Below are positions 13,695 to 26,320 of a DNA stretch of 64,000 nt, in pieces; the first letter of the stretch is position 1; each line of letters starts with the position of its first letter. The notes below the pieces were generated by a model. The model did not search any database. It saw nothing but the letters and a program-made list of their open reading frames with translations, and was not told the origin of the DNA. Location of the stretch: the NCBI GenBank assembly GCA_039096225.1, contig JBBPEB010000002.1, forward strand, positions 1,054,001-1,118,000. Reading direction: 5' to 3'. The position numbers and the translations under genes are program-made. This DNA comes from Blastocystis sp. Blastoise. Lineage: Eukaryota; Sar; Bigyra; Opalinata; Blastocystidae.

Positions 13695-14181
13695 TCACGG
13701 TGATTCTATTTTATATTCTCTATATTCTTTATATATAAGGATCAATGATGAGAATTTATTTATATATATATGTAAAAGTTTATTTGTATCATTTTTTTAT
13801 TTAAAACACGTTATTATAATTATTTCATTTATTATTTCTGGTTTTGTTGATATATTTAATACTTTATTAGTTTGTTAAACATTATAATTGAAATGAATAT
13901 TGATTGAAAAACTAGTTATATGAATTAATTTAGAATCATTCGTGTTTAAAACTATATATACATAGAGTAGTGATTAATAAGTGAAACAAAGAAATATTTA
14001 TAATTCAATTCACCATTTATTCTTCTGTATACAAATAAATAAATAAACTCTATAACAAAACAAAATAATTAATAATAATATTATAACAAAAACACACACA
14101 AAAAAGAGGAAAAACAACTGGAAATGAATCATAAAATGTATAATTCAATAAATACAAAACTATATAAATATATATAAATAA
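13695..14181. other. Convergent intergenic spacer
   Basis: Separates the 3' ends of the fusion gene (plus) and the PHD/CCCH gene (minus). It starts with a palindrome copy, AATCACGGTGATT, overlapping the stop codon region at 13693-13705. Nothing else was seen. Confidence 0.65.
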
Positions 14182-16420
14182 TTATAATTTTATGCCTGCT
14201 AATAGTTGTAAACAATGTAAAAATTCATCACGAATATTAATATCTTGTTCTTTCTGAATAGGTTCTTGTTTTATTGGCTGATTTGATACAATCTCTTGTT
14301 TTATTGGCTGATTAGAAACAGTATTTTTTGAAGTAGATAGAACTTGTGTTGATGTAGAAACAGTATTTGGTTCCATTTTAATTGTGTTTTTAGTAAGTAT
14401 ATCTTCTTTATTTTTGTCCAATGACTGATTGTCAACAGGAAGTGACGCACTAGTTGTCATAGGCTCTGTTTTTATGTTATTAGTATCATTAATAATATTA
14501 TTATTATTATACATATTATTATTATTAGTATTAATACTATTATTTTCCATAATATTCCCAGTAAGATTGCTTGCATTATAATTATCATTCTTGTCTTTAG
14601 TTTCCATAATATTCATTTGCTTATAATTATCTATATTTTCTTTATGATCATTATCTTTTAGAATAGTATTTTCTTGTGGTTTTATATCTATCGGTATATC
14701 TATATGCGGAAGAAGAGGCAGATCAGGAGATAAAGGAGGTGATGGAATTCTTACGGGAATTGGACGACTTGAAAGAGGTGATTGAATAGGATTCACTGCT
14801 AGGGGAGATGCAGAGGGACTAGAAATAGTATTCTGAGGAAGTTCATGTTCTATAAATGGAGAATTCGAAGGAGAAATAATAGGAGAATGTGAAGGAGGGA
14901 AATTTGGTTCAGGAATTGGTTCATCCAATGGAATAGATAATGGTTCTTCTTGAATAGTAGATATAGTTCCAGAAGGAGGATACTGACGTATTGGTTGCAT
15001 TTCCCGCGGATCTCGTGGCGGGTAATAGGGAGCAGGAGCATTTACTGGGGGATATTGTTCTCTATAAGGGGGATAACGAGGATTTCGAGGGATAGGCTCA
15101 CGTGTTCTGTCATATTCATATGGAATATTATTTCCAGGAGCAGGTGGATTACGTGGGTAATTTGATGGATTATGAGGGTTTGGTGGCATATTATCAGGAT
15201 ATGGCGGGGGATCATAACGAGGACGCATATACGAGGGATAAGGAGCATAGCGGGATTCCGGATAATCACGGGAATAAGGAGACTAGAGAATAAATGTTTA
15301 CATATTCACGTTTAATAGAAGATAATACTATAAATGAATAATATATATATATATACGACATTAGAAGGAGGTCCATGATAATCACGGGGATCTACTTCAT
15401 AATAATCTCTATTATCCCGTGGGAATGGTTCTCTTCGTTCAGGAGGGCGAGAGTCATAAGAAACATCAGATTGACGGTTATCTATGAAAAGTGAGGGTTT
15501 CTTTTCAGATTCCCGTAATTCTTGTGTACTATGTGCAAAATGACAGGTTGCACCATAACGACATAGCCCTTTCTTATTGAAGGCACACATTTCTGTTTTA
15601 TATCCCCCGCGAGGAACAGGTTGAGAGGGTAAAGGCTATAATAATAGGGATATATATATAAATAAATACTATGAATGGAAATAGAATAATATGATTTTAA
15701 AGAATAGATAGTATATCAACTATGAATATATACTCTAGGAATTCCGTTTTCTGTTTTTACTTTTGGTTTTTCTTCATTGATAGTTGTTGATGACGGAGTA
15801 GTAACAATAGGTTGACGAGATATAGGTTTTAATCCTGATGAAATAGTATTACCACTAGAACGTGATGTGGTTTTTGATGAAGATTCTGAAGTATTTAATT
15901 TATTTAAAGAACTTGAATTGATTGGTCGAATTGATTTGTGTTCCTTTATTGAAGTTTCTTTACTCGAAGTTTCTTTTATATCTTTCATTTTTCTACTTTT
16001 ATTAGCATCAGTAGTAGAAGAAGTAGAAGAAGAAGTAATTGACTTTAAAGATCGAATATGAGGCTCTTGTTTTACTATATATATATATATATATAATTAA
16101 TTATTTTTGAGTATCATTTTATATATTATATATATATGCCTGAAATCTTTTCAGTTTTGACTTTTTTATTATCATTAAGAGACTATATATAATAATAAAT
16201 ATTTAATGAATAAATATAATAAATATAATAAATAGAATTAATATAATAAATAAAAGTAATATATTAATTATAATAAAAATAATAAATATAATAAATATAA
16301 TAAAAATAATAAATATTATAAATATAATAAATATTATAAATATAATAAATAAAATATATACATCAGCAGTTAGAATACGTTTATTAATAGCATTACTTTT
16401 TGGTTTATTATTATCATTCA

Positions 16421-16452
<32 letters not shown>

Positions 16453-16950
16453 GCATAAGGATCTATAAACTTTGGTTGGACACTCGTTTTCGTACTACGT
16501 GATGATAATGGCTTTAAACCTGTTTTTGATTCTTGTTTTATCTATATACATATATAATATATAATATAATAATACATATATATAATTAAAAAAGAAATAA
16601 AAAAAAAACATAATAACAATCAATTTTCATACAGTAGATCGTTCACTCTTCTTTTTTTGTTCTTGCTGTTGACGACTTCTCTCTATTTTCTTTCTATTTT
16701 GATCAAATTCAATACAACATTCAGGACATGCCCAATAACCATCTGGTATTTTACTTAATGGAGGACTAAGGCAATGACAATGAAAGGATAAATTGCAAAA
16801 ACTACACAAAAGTAATTCACCACCAGCATTACAGATCTGGCAAACAGAATTGTTATCACCTTTCCACAATGGTACAATATGCAATTCTTCAGGATACACT
16901 CTTCGACCTTGTCCATATACTTTCATTGCGGCAGACAAAGACTCTTCCAT
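14182..16950 (-). CDS. PHD finger plus CCCH zinc finger protein
   Basis: Six exons (16950..16633, 16541..16362, 16182..16140, 16074..15734, 15635..15357, 15282..14182) join to 753 residues. Residues 37-84 form a PHD finger with the full C4-H-C3 pattern (VCQICNAGGELLLCSFC ... YWACPEC), a histone-tail reader fold. A long Ser/Thr/Lys-rich and poly-Asn linker follows. At 311-330 there is one CCCH finger (C-x7-C-x5-C-x3-H: CAFNKKGLCRYGATCHFAH), a fold that usually binds single-stranded RNA. The C-terminal half is Pro/Arg/Tyr-rich, then Ser/Asn/Gln-rich. The combination suggests coupling of chromatin to mRNA, but this is inference; I do not recognise a named orthologue. The third intron has a GC donor (GCATATAT). 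Several GC-rich palindrome copies lie in exons 5 and 6. Confidence 0.85.
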
Positions 16951-17293
16951 TTCAAATGTGATATTTAACTATATTTATAGATGAATAAAATTAATAATAG
17001 ATTAATTTATACACAAATTAATAGAAAAAATCAATGAAAATATATTTTTACCAAAATCTACGAACAAATCGAAAACGGAGGCAAATGAATCAAAGTTACC
17101 GTGAAAACAAGAAATAATTTTTCTTTTTGAATTCATATCTAAACAACGTGTTTACTCTTTAATCTTCAATCGGATTTATATTATTCGTAATTAAAAAATC
17201 TACACTATATCTTACTCATTAAATAGAGAATATATTATTGGAAACAGTTGTCTTATCCAATCATATTTGCTTGTATTCTTATTTATTTTAATA
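16951..17293. other. Divergent promoter region
   Basis: Shared upstream region of the PHD/CCCH gene (minus) and the HFI1 gene (plus). AT-rich; no motif other than A/T tracts was recognised. Confidence 0.6.
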
Positions 17294-18821
17294 ATGAAAC
17301 AATCGAAAAAGGATCAAAACAAGCCTCTTCTGGAACTTTATGAAACGTTAATGGCCAAATCACCCACTTTATGGAAAAAAGTATTATTATAATGTGTATT
17401 TTAATCAATTTGGTGTTTCATTTTTTCTATATAGTATTGGACAATATTTAGGCTATATTATGTATCGAAATTAACCAAAACTGAATTCGATTCTATGATT
17501 TATGATATTTTAGGCGAAGAAAATAGTATGTCTATAATGCCATTATTATTGATAATTACCATATATTATTCTTAGTTGTTTTACACAATAAGATCCTGTT
17601 ATCTTTATTAGCTAATTCCGTGAAAAAGACATTACCGTTGAATTTGAATTCTCCTATAGCTGATACTAATTCACTAAGTGTAGAGACATCAAATAATAAA
17701 AATAATGATATTAAGAGGAATAAACGAAATAATATCCTTAAAAATAGTCAATTCTTTCTTATTTTATTCTTTTTGTTTTTATATTTGTTTTAACTCTATT
17801 TATTTTTTATTGATTTTGATCCTTTTTTCTTTAATCTTATACTTTCTGCATTAATTGAAGACCAATCAGAATCCGTTATTTCTGAAGACGTCTCTCTATC
17901 ACCCAATGAAATACCAGTAACGCCAAGTGCGTCATTGTCATCCGAACAAATGACAAAACGAGAAGATGGTAATCTTTTTTCTTATTATAATTATTCTAGT
18001 GTGTATTTTGATATTATTTTTATTTATTTTTTATGTTTATTATTGTTATTGTGTATATTATATATGTTTTTTATTGGTGTTAAATTTATTATTAGTATTC
18101 ATAGAATTATATATATATATATATAGTTCCCTTATTATTACAGTGTCAGACAACCGCTGGTATTTCTGCGCCACTATTTAAATCAATTAAATATAATTAT
18201 GAATATATACAACAAAATAATAATAATAATCGATATACTAATTTATATATATATACAAATAACCCATGGTCATTAGTATCATCATCATCATCATCATCAT
18301 CATCTTCTTCTTCTTTCTCATTACCTTTATTTATGTCACAATATATTATTCATATAACAAAACTATATCAAAAGAAAAAAATCATTAATTTCCCAGGGGA
18401 ATCCACAAGACTAATCAAAGAAGCTACACAAGTATATCTAAAATATTTATATATATATGTATGTAATTATTGTTTTTATTAGGCCTATTTTAATCGTATT
18501 TTTAATGCCCTCCAATTATATATTCAACCCGCCAAATTTGCAATGAAACATCTACCCAATAATAGTATATATATATATATATTTATCTATATATATATAG
18601 AAGAAAATGATGAATATATTGATGACGAAGAGTGTAATGTATATATATATATATATATTTTTTTTTTCATTTACTCTCTATATATATAGATTGAGAAAAT
18701 AACAATAGATTTACAATCGTTTCAAAGAATTCTATTAGAATATCCTCCAATTACTGGACCTCTAATGAACAAAGAAATACAATTAGTTTCTACTTTTCAT
18801 GATAATGAATCTAAACAATAA
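17294..18821 (+). CDS. HFI1: SAGA coactivator subunit Hfi1/Ada1 (TADA1)
   Basis: Eight exons (17294..17380, 17435..17525, 17576..17731, 17843..17968, 18127..18431, 18483..18564, 18601..18638, 18690..18821) join to 338 residues. The N-terminal block matches the Hfi1/TADA1 family: a YWTIFRLYYVSKLTKTEFD segment followed by VLHNKILLSLLAN, the helical SAGA-Tad1 signature. The middle is Asn/Ser-rich, including an 11-Ser run; the C-terminal part (LIKEATQ, AYFNRIFNALQLYI) would fit the histone-fold region that pairs with another SAGA core subunit. The third intron is of the AT-AC U12 type. The family acts in the nucleus as a scaffold of the SAGA histone acetyltransferase complex; the assignment rests on the N-terminal block. 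Confidence 0.78.
17732..17842 (+). other. U12-type AT-AC intron in HFI1
   Basis: Donor ATATCCTTAA, branch-like TTCTTTAAT at 17827-17835 and acceptor AC eight bases beyond the branch A. The join is phase 1 (AAT-A / TT-TCT) and restores an open frame; reading through the donor reaches a TAA. Confidence 0.85.
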
Positions 18822-19412
18822 TATTATATACATTATTTCAAATATATTTGATAAATATATATATATATTTTTAAATTTTTATTTTTTTTTTCGTTTTTTA
18901 AATAATAATATATATATTTTTATATTATTCATCATGCTTTCTTTGTGTTTCAATTCAAATATATAGATTTATAATTTGATGTTTATTATGCAATAACTGC
19001 TTTTTCAACTAATGGCATTTAGTTATTTATTTAAACTATTTAACTATTTTTAATATAAACATATAATTTAGAATAGATATATGTTTTAATAATATAAATC
19101 ATCTTTTTTATTCTAATATTAAATATCATTAAAGAAATAAAAAATTATTCTAGTAATAACTATTTATATAGTTTTCTACTTTAAATTTTGAGTTTATGAT
19201 CAACATAAATACTCGAAGAAATAGATCAAAACAAGTCTGAATACAATAAATTATAAATAATAGAATATTATAAATATTATCAAATAGAATCCTATGAAAA
19301 TCGTCCTTCACGATTATAAATTTATTGAATAAAATAATAAAACAAACTACAGTAATATAAACAAATAATAACAAAAAAAAAGGTAAGACAAAAAGAGTAG
19401 CAACATTAAATA
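18822..19412. other. Convergent spacer
   Basis: Lies between HFI1 and the small minus-strand gene. Only AT-rich sequence; the frame at 19150-19374 is noise. Confidence 0.6.
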
Positions 19413-19783
19413 CTACATTTCAAACGAAGAATTACAAGATTCATCCTAAAAGAATATATAATATGACGCATATAAATATACCTTTCGACTAACGTTATCA
19501 AATAAGACAACTTCTTTGTTATTCACTGAACATGTCATTTGTCCAAGAATACTAAATATAAAAATTAAAAGAATAAACTAACATGTCGCTTATATTTCTA
19601 ATAAAGAATCTCATACAACTTTTGATTATCAATTCGATGTTGTACTGATTTTGCTAGAGAATTCGGTGCTAATAGGTCTATTTGTATTCTTCCTCTTGTT
19701 ACAGGACCTTGTTCAAGCTCTCTATAAAGATCTAATTGTTCTGAAGGTAAAGTAGGCTGATTCTCTACAAGTACTTGTTCCAT
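19413..19783 (-). CDS. Small conserved-looking protein of unknown function (89 aa)
   Basis: Three exons (19783..19617, 19551..19482, 19445..19413), all with GT-AG junctions, join in frame to 89 residues. The N-terminal 55 residues are mixed-charge and helical in character (SEQLDLYRELEQGPVTRGR, IDLLAPNSLAKSVQHR); the second exon reads KFILGQMTCSVNNKEVVLF, which could be beta strands of a small barrel. There is no membrane span or metal site. Normal amino-acid composition and consistent splicing argue for a real gene. I cannot assign a family; a small complex subunit is a reasonable guess only. Confidence 0.6.
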
Positions 19784-20121
19784 TTATCTGTATAAAAAAA
19801 ATAAAAGAAGAATTCAGAATAACATATCATGAACAGTATTTCTAAATAATATACAAATTGAATGAATTGAAAACTACAGTTATATCCTTTGTTAATATTT
19901 TCTGACTTTTTCTTAATTAAGTAAGAATAAGAATGAAAATAAATAGAATAAAGAGGGAAATAGAAACAATAATTATGAATAGAACTAGACTCAACAGAAA
20001 TCAGAATAATTAAGCACATTTTTCATTTTTATTCGTTTTATTTATATTTCATTTCTTTCTGAATTTATAACTAATACAAAGTTGTGAGATTGTTTTTCTG
20101 AAAGTTGGAATACATTATAAA
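19784..20121. other. Divergent promoter region
   Basis: Upstream of both the small gene (minus) and NPRL2 (plus). No recognisable motif. Confidence 0.6.
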
Positions 20122-21955
20122 ATGAATATGAATATGCATGAATATACAAATGGTTTTATAGGATTGTTTTACTGCGTTTTTGATGATATAGAAGGTCCTA
20201 AATTATTGAATCAATATCCAGAAAAGTATATTTCATTATTTATTGATTTCACTTTGTCTAGATGTTTTGATGTTTCGTTATTTCATGATATTTCAGAGTT
20301 TATTATCACAAAAGATATTCTTGTGAAGCGCACTCTACAAGTTTCTATAAATGGTTACGAGGTTTTAGGCCATCCAATACAAATTATGAGTCCTCGATAT
20401 CCAAGAAATCGATTTTTATTCAACTTTTGCTTTCTTTTTTCAAATTGTCAATATGTAGAACTCTATAAACCTCTTGTAGAAAAATCTGCTATGATTCTAC
20501 AAGAATTAGAAGAATCATCATTATATTTAAGTTCAGAAAAGACAAAAGTATTCTAGTTTATATATATATATATATTTTTTAATTATTTTTAATTATATTT
20601 ATTATTCTATTTATTATTCTATTATTATTCTATTTTTAATTATGTTTATTATAATATTAATTTAAATTTAAAAAAATATTTTTTTTTATAAATAGAATGA
20701 ATTTGGATTATTATTAAATGATATATATGATGGAATCAAAGAGAAAGGAGAATGTAAAATATTATTAAATCATTATATACCTTTATCACTATTTTTATCA
20801 CCTCCTCCATTTCCTATTGTAGATGTATATATATATTTAAAAAAATTTCTTTTTTCATTATATATAATTCAACTACTATTTTTAAAAAATAATATTTTTA
20901 GATTGATTTTTCTCAAGTTCCCGTGTTTATTTGTAGTAAAGATTCGTTTCGAAAATCATTTCCTTCACCCTATATTTTTGATGTATATATATATATATAT
21001 ATATATTTAAATAATAATAAAATTAATAATAAACATAATAATAATAATAATAATATATATATAGTCCTTATTAGTAAAGATTAATGGTATAACTCCAGTA
21101 TTTGATATGATTGATTCTATACATACAAAAGATAGATTATCTATTTTATTATCATTCTTATTACAAATAAAAGTCATTCAAATGGTTGATTATTTCCATA
21201 TATCGAATATATATATCTATACACATAAAGCCCCTCAAAAGATAAAAGATATAGAGTTTATAAATCAATGTAAAGAGTATAGTATGATAGAAACACATAA
21301 TGATCCTAATGTTATTATTCCTACTGTTTCTGATATATATAAGTTATTATCACTATTTAATTATTCTAGAACAATCTCTGAAATATGTCAGGATGAAACA
21401 TTTATATTATTAAGGAATTCATTAGATATACGACGATTTGTATTATTCCTTGTTCTTCATGAAGTATTAAGACGTGTATATAGATATCCTATAGTATTAA
21501 ATGAAGAAGAACAACAAGTAAAAACACAAGAATTATCTAAAGAATTATCTTTTCGAAAAGAACGAATATTTAGTGCTGATGAATTAAATACAAATAAATA
21601 TATAGAGAAATCATTAACATCATTTAAAGTTGGATCAAATACTTCATTAGATTCACAAAATATATTTGATAAAACTATATATCATACAAATATTTCTTAT
21701 TATACAAATACATCGAATAGTCAAAGTAATTCTTTACCTCCTTTAGCAACTATATTTGACTCAAATCAAAAAAATAATGATAATTTATCTAAACAATCTT
21801 CACAAATAAATAATAATTTTAAACAAACACAATTTTCTCCTTATTTTAAGAATTATTGTTCTATTGATTATATATGTATGGATACCCATATTTCGTATGA
21901 TATATTTATTTCATGGTGTGAACAACAACCTTGGTGTGAATTATTTAAAAAATAA
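20122..21955 (+). CDS. NPRL2: GATOR1 subunit NPRL2 / nitrogen permease regulator 2
   Basis: Four exons (20122..20547, 20696..20824, 20902..20982, 21065..21955) join to 508 residues. The N-terminal longin-type domain shows the family signature FYCVFDDIEGPKLLNQYP, then FIITKDILVKRTLQVSI, LGHPIQI and RFLFNFCFLF. The middle contains VPVF and RISILLSFLL-like helices (KDRLSILLSFLLQIKVIQMVDYF), and the C-terminal winged-helix region (TVSDIYKLLSLFNYSRTISEIC, VLRRVYRYP). NPRL2 with NPRL3 and DEPDC5 forms GATOR1, the GTPase-activating complex that turns off TORC1 on lysosome or vacuole when amino acids are scarce. It is longer than the usual NPRL2 (about 380 residues) because of a Ser/Asn-rich insertion before the last 40 residues. 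Confidence 0.88.
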
Positions 21956-22532
21956 TCATTTATATATAGAATTAGTATTATTGTTTTTATTTTATTTTTT
22001 AATTTTATTTTCTAATTTTATTTTTTATTGCTAGCATTCTCTTTCTTCTACTATAGAGTTTTCTTATGTAAAATATAAATTATATAAATATATATAGTAT
22101 TGTGTAATTATTTTATAAAGAAGAATAGTATATTCTATTTATTTTTATTAATTTTAAAGCGAGAAGAATGTGTTCATTTGATGGTGTATTTATGATATTT
22201 TATATGTATGTTATTATTAATAATTATGATATATTTTTGATTGATCAAGGTCAATTGATTTGATTTAAAATAATAAAAATTAAGTATAGACTTTAAAGTA
22301 TATAACGTTTCTTTTCATGAATGTATATATATACAATAAGAAAAACATTTAAAATTGTATATATATAATAAAAAGAAAACTAAAAAAAATTGTTAATAAA
22401 CAACAATTATTTTAGGATATGAACATATATATAATACTTTACAAAAACATATATAAAAACTACAACAATAAATCAAGTGTGAAAAAAAGAAAAGTAGAAA
22501 AAAGAATATATATATAATATAATATAAGATAT
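21956..22532. other. Convergent spacer
   Basis: Between NPRL2 and U2AF2 3' ends. AT-rich with no recognisable feature. Confidence 0.6.
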
Positions 22533-25156
22533 TTATATTAATTCACCAGCAGGACCATAATTCTATATATATATATATTATATTAATTGTTTATAAAGAA
22601 TAAAATAATTATATATATATATACCTTTTGAATATATAGATCTTCAGGATAATACTCGACATGTAATTGTTGTCCATTAAATGTTTTTGTTCTTAATTCA
22701 CGTGTAGCTTGAGAGGATTCTTGTAACGATGAATATTGTAAGAATACATAACCTAATCCATCACATATCTTCTGACCATTCTATATATATAGATTATTGA
22801 TATATAATAGTATAGAATGAATTTGGTAATAAAGAATAAATAATAAATATTAAATAATAAATAATAATTAATAAATAATAAAAAATAAATAATAATAATA
22901 AATAATAAATAATAAATAATAAATAATAAATAATAAATAATAAATAATAAATAATAAATAATAAATAATAAATAATAAATAATAAATAATAAATAATAAA
23001 TAATAAATAATAAATAATAAATAATAAATAATAAATAATAAATAATAAATAATAAATAATAAAGAATAAAGAATAAATATTAAATATTAAATAATAAATA
23101 ATAATTAATAAATAATAAATAATAAATAATAAATAATAAATAAAAAATAATAAATAATAAATAAATAATATATAATAATAAATAATAAATAATAAATAAT
23201 AAATAATATATAATAATAAATAATAAATAATAAATAATAAATAATAAATAATAAATAATAAATAATAAATAATAAATAATAAATAATAAATAATAAATAA
23301 TAAATAATAAATAATAAATAATAAATAATAAATAATAAATAATAAATAATAAATAATAAATAATAAATAATAATAAATAATATATATATACTTTTGGTCT
23401 AGGTATTTCCATAGACAGAATGGTTCCTAATTTCCCGAATTCTGTATTAAGATCCTCCTTGAGATCCTCATAATCCTCTTCTTCTTCTATATCCTCAATA
23501 GATAATATATTACCTACTCGAAGAACAGGAGAAGGCTCTATATAGAAAAGAAATATATAGATATATAGATAGTATTATTATATATTATAATTAGTATAAA
23601 ATAATATTTAAAAAAAGAATAAAAAAGAATAAAAAAGAAAAATAAAATAAATATTATATATATATATACTAGAGATAGTAGAGACAGGAATAGGGAATGC
23701 AGGCCATTTCGGAGATGGTTTAGAGACATGAAGAAGAATAGAATTAGTAGGAGAATCCATAGGTAGACCCTCTAATCCTTCCATAGCTATATCATGCCAT
23801 AAGGCTGACTCATATCTATATAGATATATATATTATAATTATTATTTATTACTTTATATTTTATAATTATTATTATAATTATTTTGAATTATATAATGAA
23901 TAATAAAAATATATAATAAAATGATATTATGTAAAAAATAAACAATATATATATATATATACTCTACAACAGCTTCTCCTTGAAATTCACCATCTTTTTT
24001 TAATAAAAATAAATTTTTAATTTCTCCAAACGGATCACAAATATTACGTATTTCAAATTCTTCTAATTCTCGTGGAATATTCTGAATCAATATACATTTT
24101 TCAATATCATAAGAAAGCTTCACTATATATAAATGAATCATATAATTATCTATTGAATTCATCAAATAAATGATATTTATAGTTAAATAACGTATAATAA
24201 ATAATACATATCTATATACACTCTTCTTCATTAGGAACGGTTGGACTTATTTTCATTGTATTCATTTGAATATTCATTTTCTTATCATTCTTTCCTAATA
24301 ACATATTTTCACCCATCGATTTTAATGTTTTATATTGATGCATTGCATCTGCACCTGTAACTAATTCTAAAAGAAGTTCTGGATCCACTTGAGGGGCTTC
24401 TGTTTCAGGACCATTATAAGTCTTTGGACGTGTCACAGATACATTCTATGATATTATTTATATTGTATTAATAGAGTCATTATATTAATTATTATTATCA
24501 TAAAATATAATAATATATAATAAAATATAATAAAATATAATAAAATATAATAAAATATAAATAGATACACGATTAAATATATTTAATCCATCCAGAGCAA
24601 GTGCATTATTAGTTTCTTTAACAGTTCTAAACTCTATAGATGCAGATTTACCATCTGAAGAGATCCAAGTATTCGTACAGGGATGTCCTGGAGCAGTGGT
24701 TAACTTTAAATTAGCCATCAACAAATTCACAGCTGTCTACATATATAATATATTATATAAGGAATAATTAACAATATTTTTACATACTTGCAATTGATTT
24801 GGTGTTATATTATCTGGCAAATTTGATATTAAGAGTTCTGTAGCACTTTTCAATTCACCAGTGGCCTATAATAAATATAAAATTAAGTATCATTAAAACA
24901 AAGACCTAGAATAAATAAATATTCTCATTTTATAAAATATATATACAGCAATACGTTCTTTGGGATCATTGACGAGTGTTCTCACAGCAAGAGAAAATGT
25001 TTCACGTAGAGTGTTCTTTGGTTTGTCTTCATGATGAGTTCTGCTTTTTGATCTTTCTTTATGTGAATGATGTTTGTGTGTTGTTGATCGATGATCATGA
25101 TGTCTATCGACATCATGAGAATGTCTAGACCGCGATTCATATGAATGAGAAGGCAT
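22533..25156 (-). CDS. U2AF2: Splicing factor U2AF large subunit (U2AF65)
   Basis: Nine exons (25156..24947, 24865..24788, 24736..24569, 24445..24220, 24122..23963, 23815..23670, 23537..23392, 22780..22625, 22562..22533) join to 439 residues. The N-terminus is rich in His, Arg, Ser, Asp and Lys in place of a long RS domain. Three RRM-like domains follow: RRM1 (LLISNLPDNIT ... ASIEFRTVKETNNALALDG), RRM2 (CILIQNIPRELEEFEI ... EAVVEY) and a C-terminal UHM (LRVGNILSIEDIEE ... LGYVFLQYSS). The protein recognises the polypyrimidine tract at 3' splice sites and recruits U2 snRNP. That is notable here because introns of this window end in TA repeats without a clear pyrimidine tract. The intron between exons 7 and 8 carries a simple repeat of more than 500 bases. 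Confidence 0.87.
22808..23385. repeat. Long AAT/AATA simple repeat inside a U2AF2 intron
   Basis: Almost continuous units of TAAATAA / AATAATA across about 570 bases. It lies wholly in the intron between 22781 and 23391. Long open frames through it are artefacts of the repeat. Confidence 0.95.
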
Positions 25157-25960
25157 CGTATACCGTATCTTTTTAATAGAGCGAAGGTTATGAGTTTATT
25201 AAAAAATAATATAAAAATTGTGGGAATCTTAGAAAACTACTTTCATTTCTCATTTTAATTGAGGAAATATTTGATTTGTATATTCTTTAATTATTATACT
25301 CAATCAAAGTTATTCAAGAGAAATAAGTATTTTGTTGAATTGATGAAGTTATTTTATTGCAAAGAAATTGATTTAGATAAAAAATAAAAATAACTGACAT
25401 GAAAAATCAAGAACATTGGAAGAATTTTGTTCAACAATCTAGTTGTATGTTCTTTAAATGTTCTTGAAAGAAATAATTCATGCATAATGTATTTCAATAA
25501 TATGTTTGTTTCATATGAATCTATAAATGAGCAATATCTATCTATTATTGATGATAGATTAAATAAGATATATCACAAATTGTAACACACATTGCTTTTT
25601 TATATTTCATTTATATTTTATATTGCAATAAATGGAATATTTTTATTTTGACTTTTTTTAAATGGTATGTTGTTTCATTTATGTATATAATAACCCTATA
25701 CATTAATAAAGAATTGTTGAATAGCATTTATATATCGTTAGAGTGTTCTATAATATTTTCTATGTATATAATTGTTGTGTGATAAATTATATCTATTTTA
25801 AAAAATTATCTCATTATATAATCTCAGCCTATTATAATAGTATCATTAAAACTAAGAATTCTTTAGATGTACAAAATATATATTTATAAATAAAGAAAAA
25901 TATAAAAGGATAATTAAAAAAACAAATATATATATATATATATATAGGAATAATATGAAT
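25157..25960. other. Non-genic spacer between U2AF2 and TRM1
   Basis: Promoter side of U2AF2 and 3' flank of TRM1 (both minus). No exon was recognised. Confidence 0.6.
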
Positions 25961-26320
25961 TTATGGATTTGTCTTCTTAGCATCCTAAATACAACATAAT
26001 TACTATAATAATATATATATATAATAAATATAATAATAGATATATAATAATAATAACTACATATGTCTATATATACGTTAGAATCACCTTCTTTTGATCG
26101 TTTCATCGAAGCACGTGCTTTCGGTCCCCAATTGGGTTCAGGATTATTAGGATATAACGCAACTTCAAATGTTGGCATAGTAATACCTTCAGTATCAAAA
26201 TTAAACTATATATATATATAATATATAATAATAAAATATTTTTATATTATAATAATAAAAATAATATAAATATATATTTAAAATAATAGTATATATTACA
26301 GCAAATCGTCTTTTTTTACA

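Larger units (their letters stand above)
10058..15613. repeat. Cluster of GC-rich palindromic words
   Basis: About 23 copies of a word family with core CCGCGG, CCCGTGGG or CACGGG, flanked by ATTC or GAAT. Positions: 10058-10070, 10302-10312, 10481-10492, 10652-10661, 10695-10705, 11113-11123, 11920-11929, 12084-12095, 12655-12666, 12989-12999, 13178-13195 (TTATTCCCTTGGGAATAA), 13240-13251, 13261-13270, 13517-13526, 13641-13652, 13693-13705, 14751-14760, 15001-15011, 15265-15275, 15381-15391, 15414-15426, 15509-15515 and 15604-15613. Most lie in exons of two convergent genes. Isolated copies elsewhere: 7837, 18389, 35377, 40844, 48013, 52060/52069, 56364, 61049 and 63569. Confidence 0.85.

Noticed and set aside
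15042-15293. Frames on both strands across the Pro-rich CCCH exon
   Set aside because: Shadows of the real minus-strand exon 15282..14182, which alone joins in frame with the CCCH exon.
10058-15613. The GC-rich palindrome cluster as an insertion sequence or transposon
   Set aside because: No transposase, terminal repeats or target duplications are visible, and at least one copy is formed from codons of a conserved residue pair.
22808-23412. A 110-residue Tyr/Leu/Ile frame on the minus strand
   Set aside because: Entirely produced by the AATAAAT simple repeat in a U2AF2 intron; the last few residues are the genuine exon.
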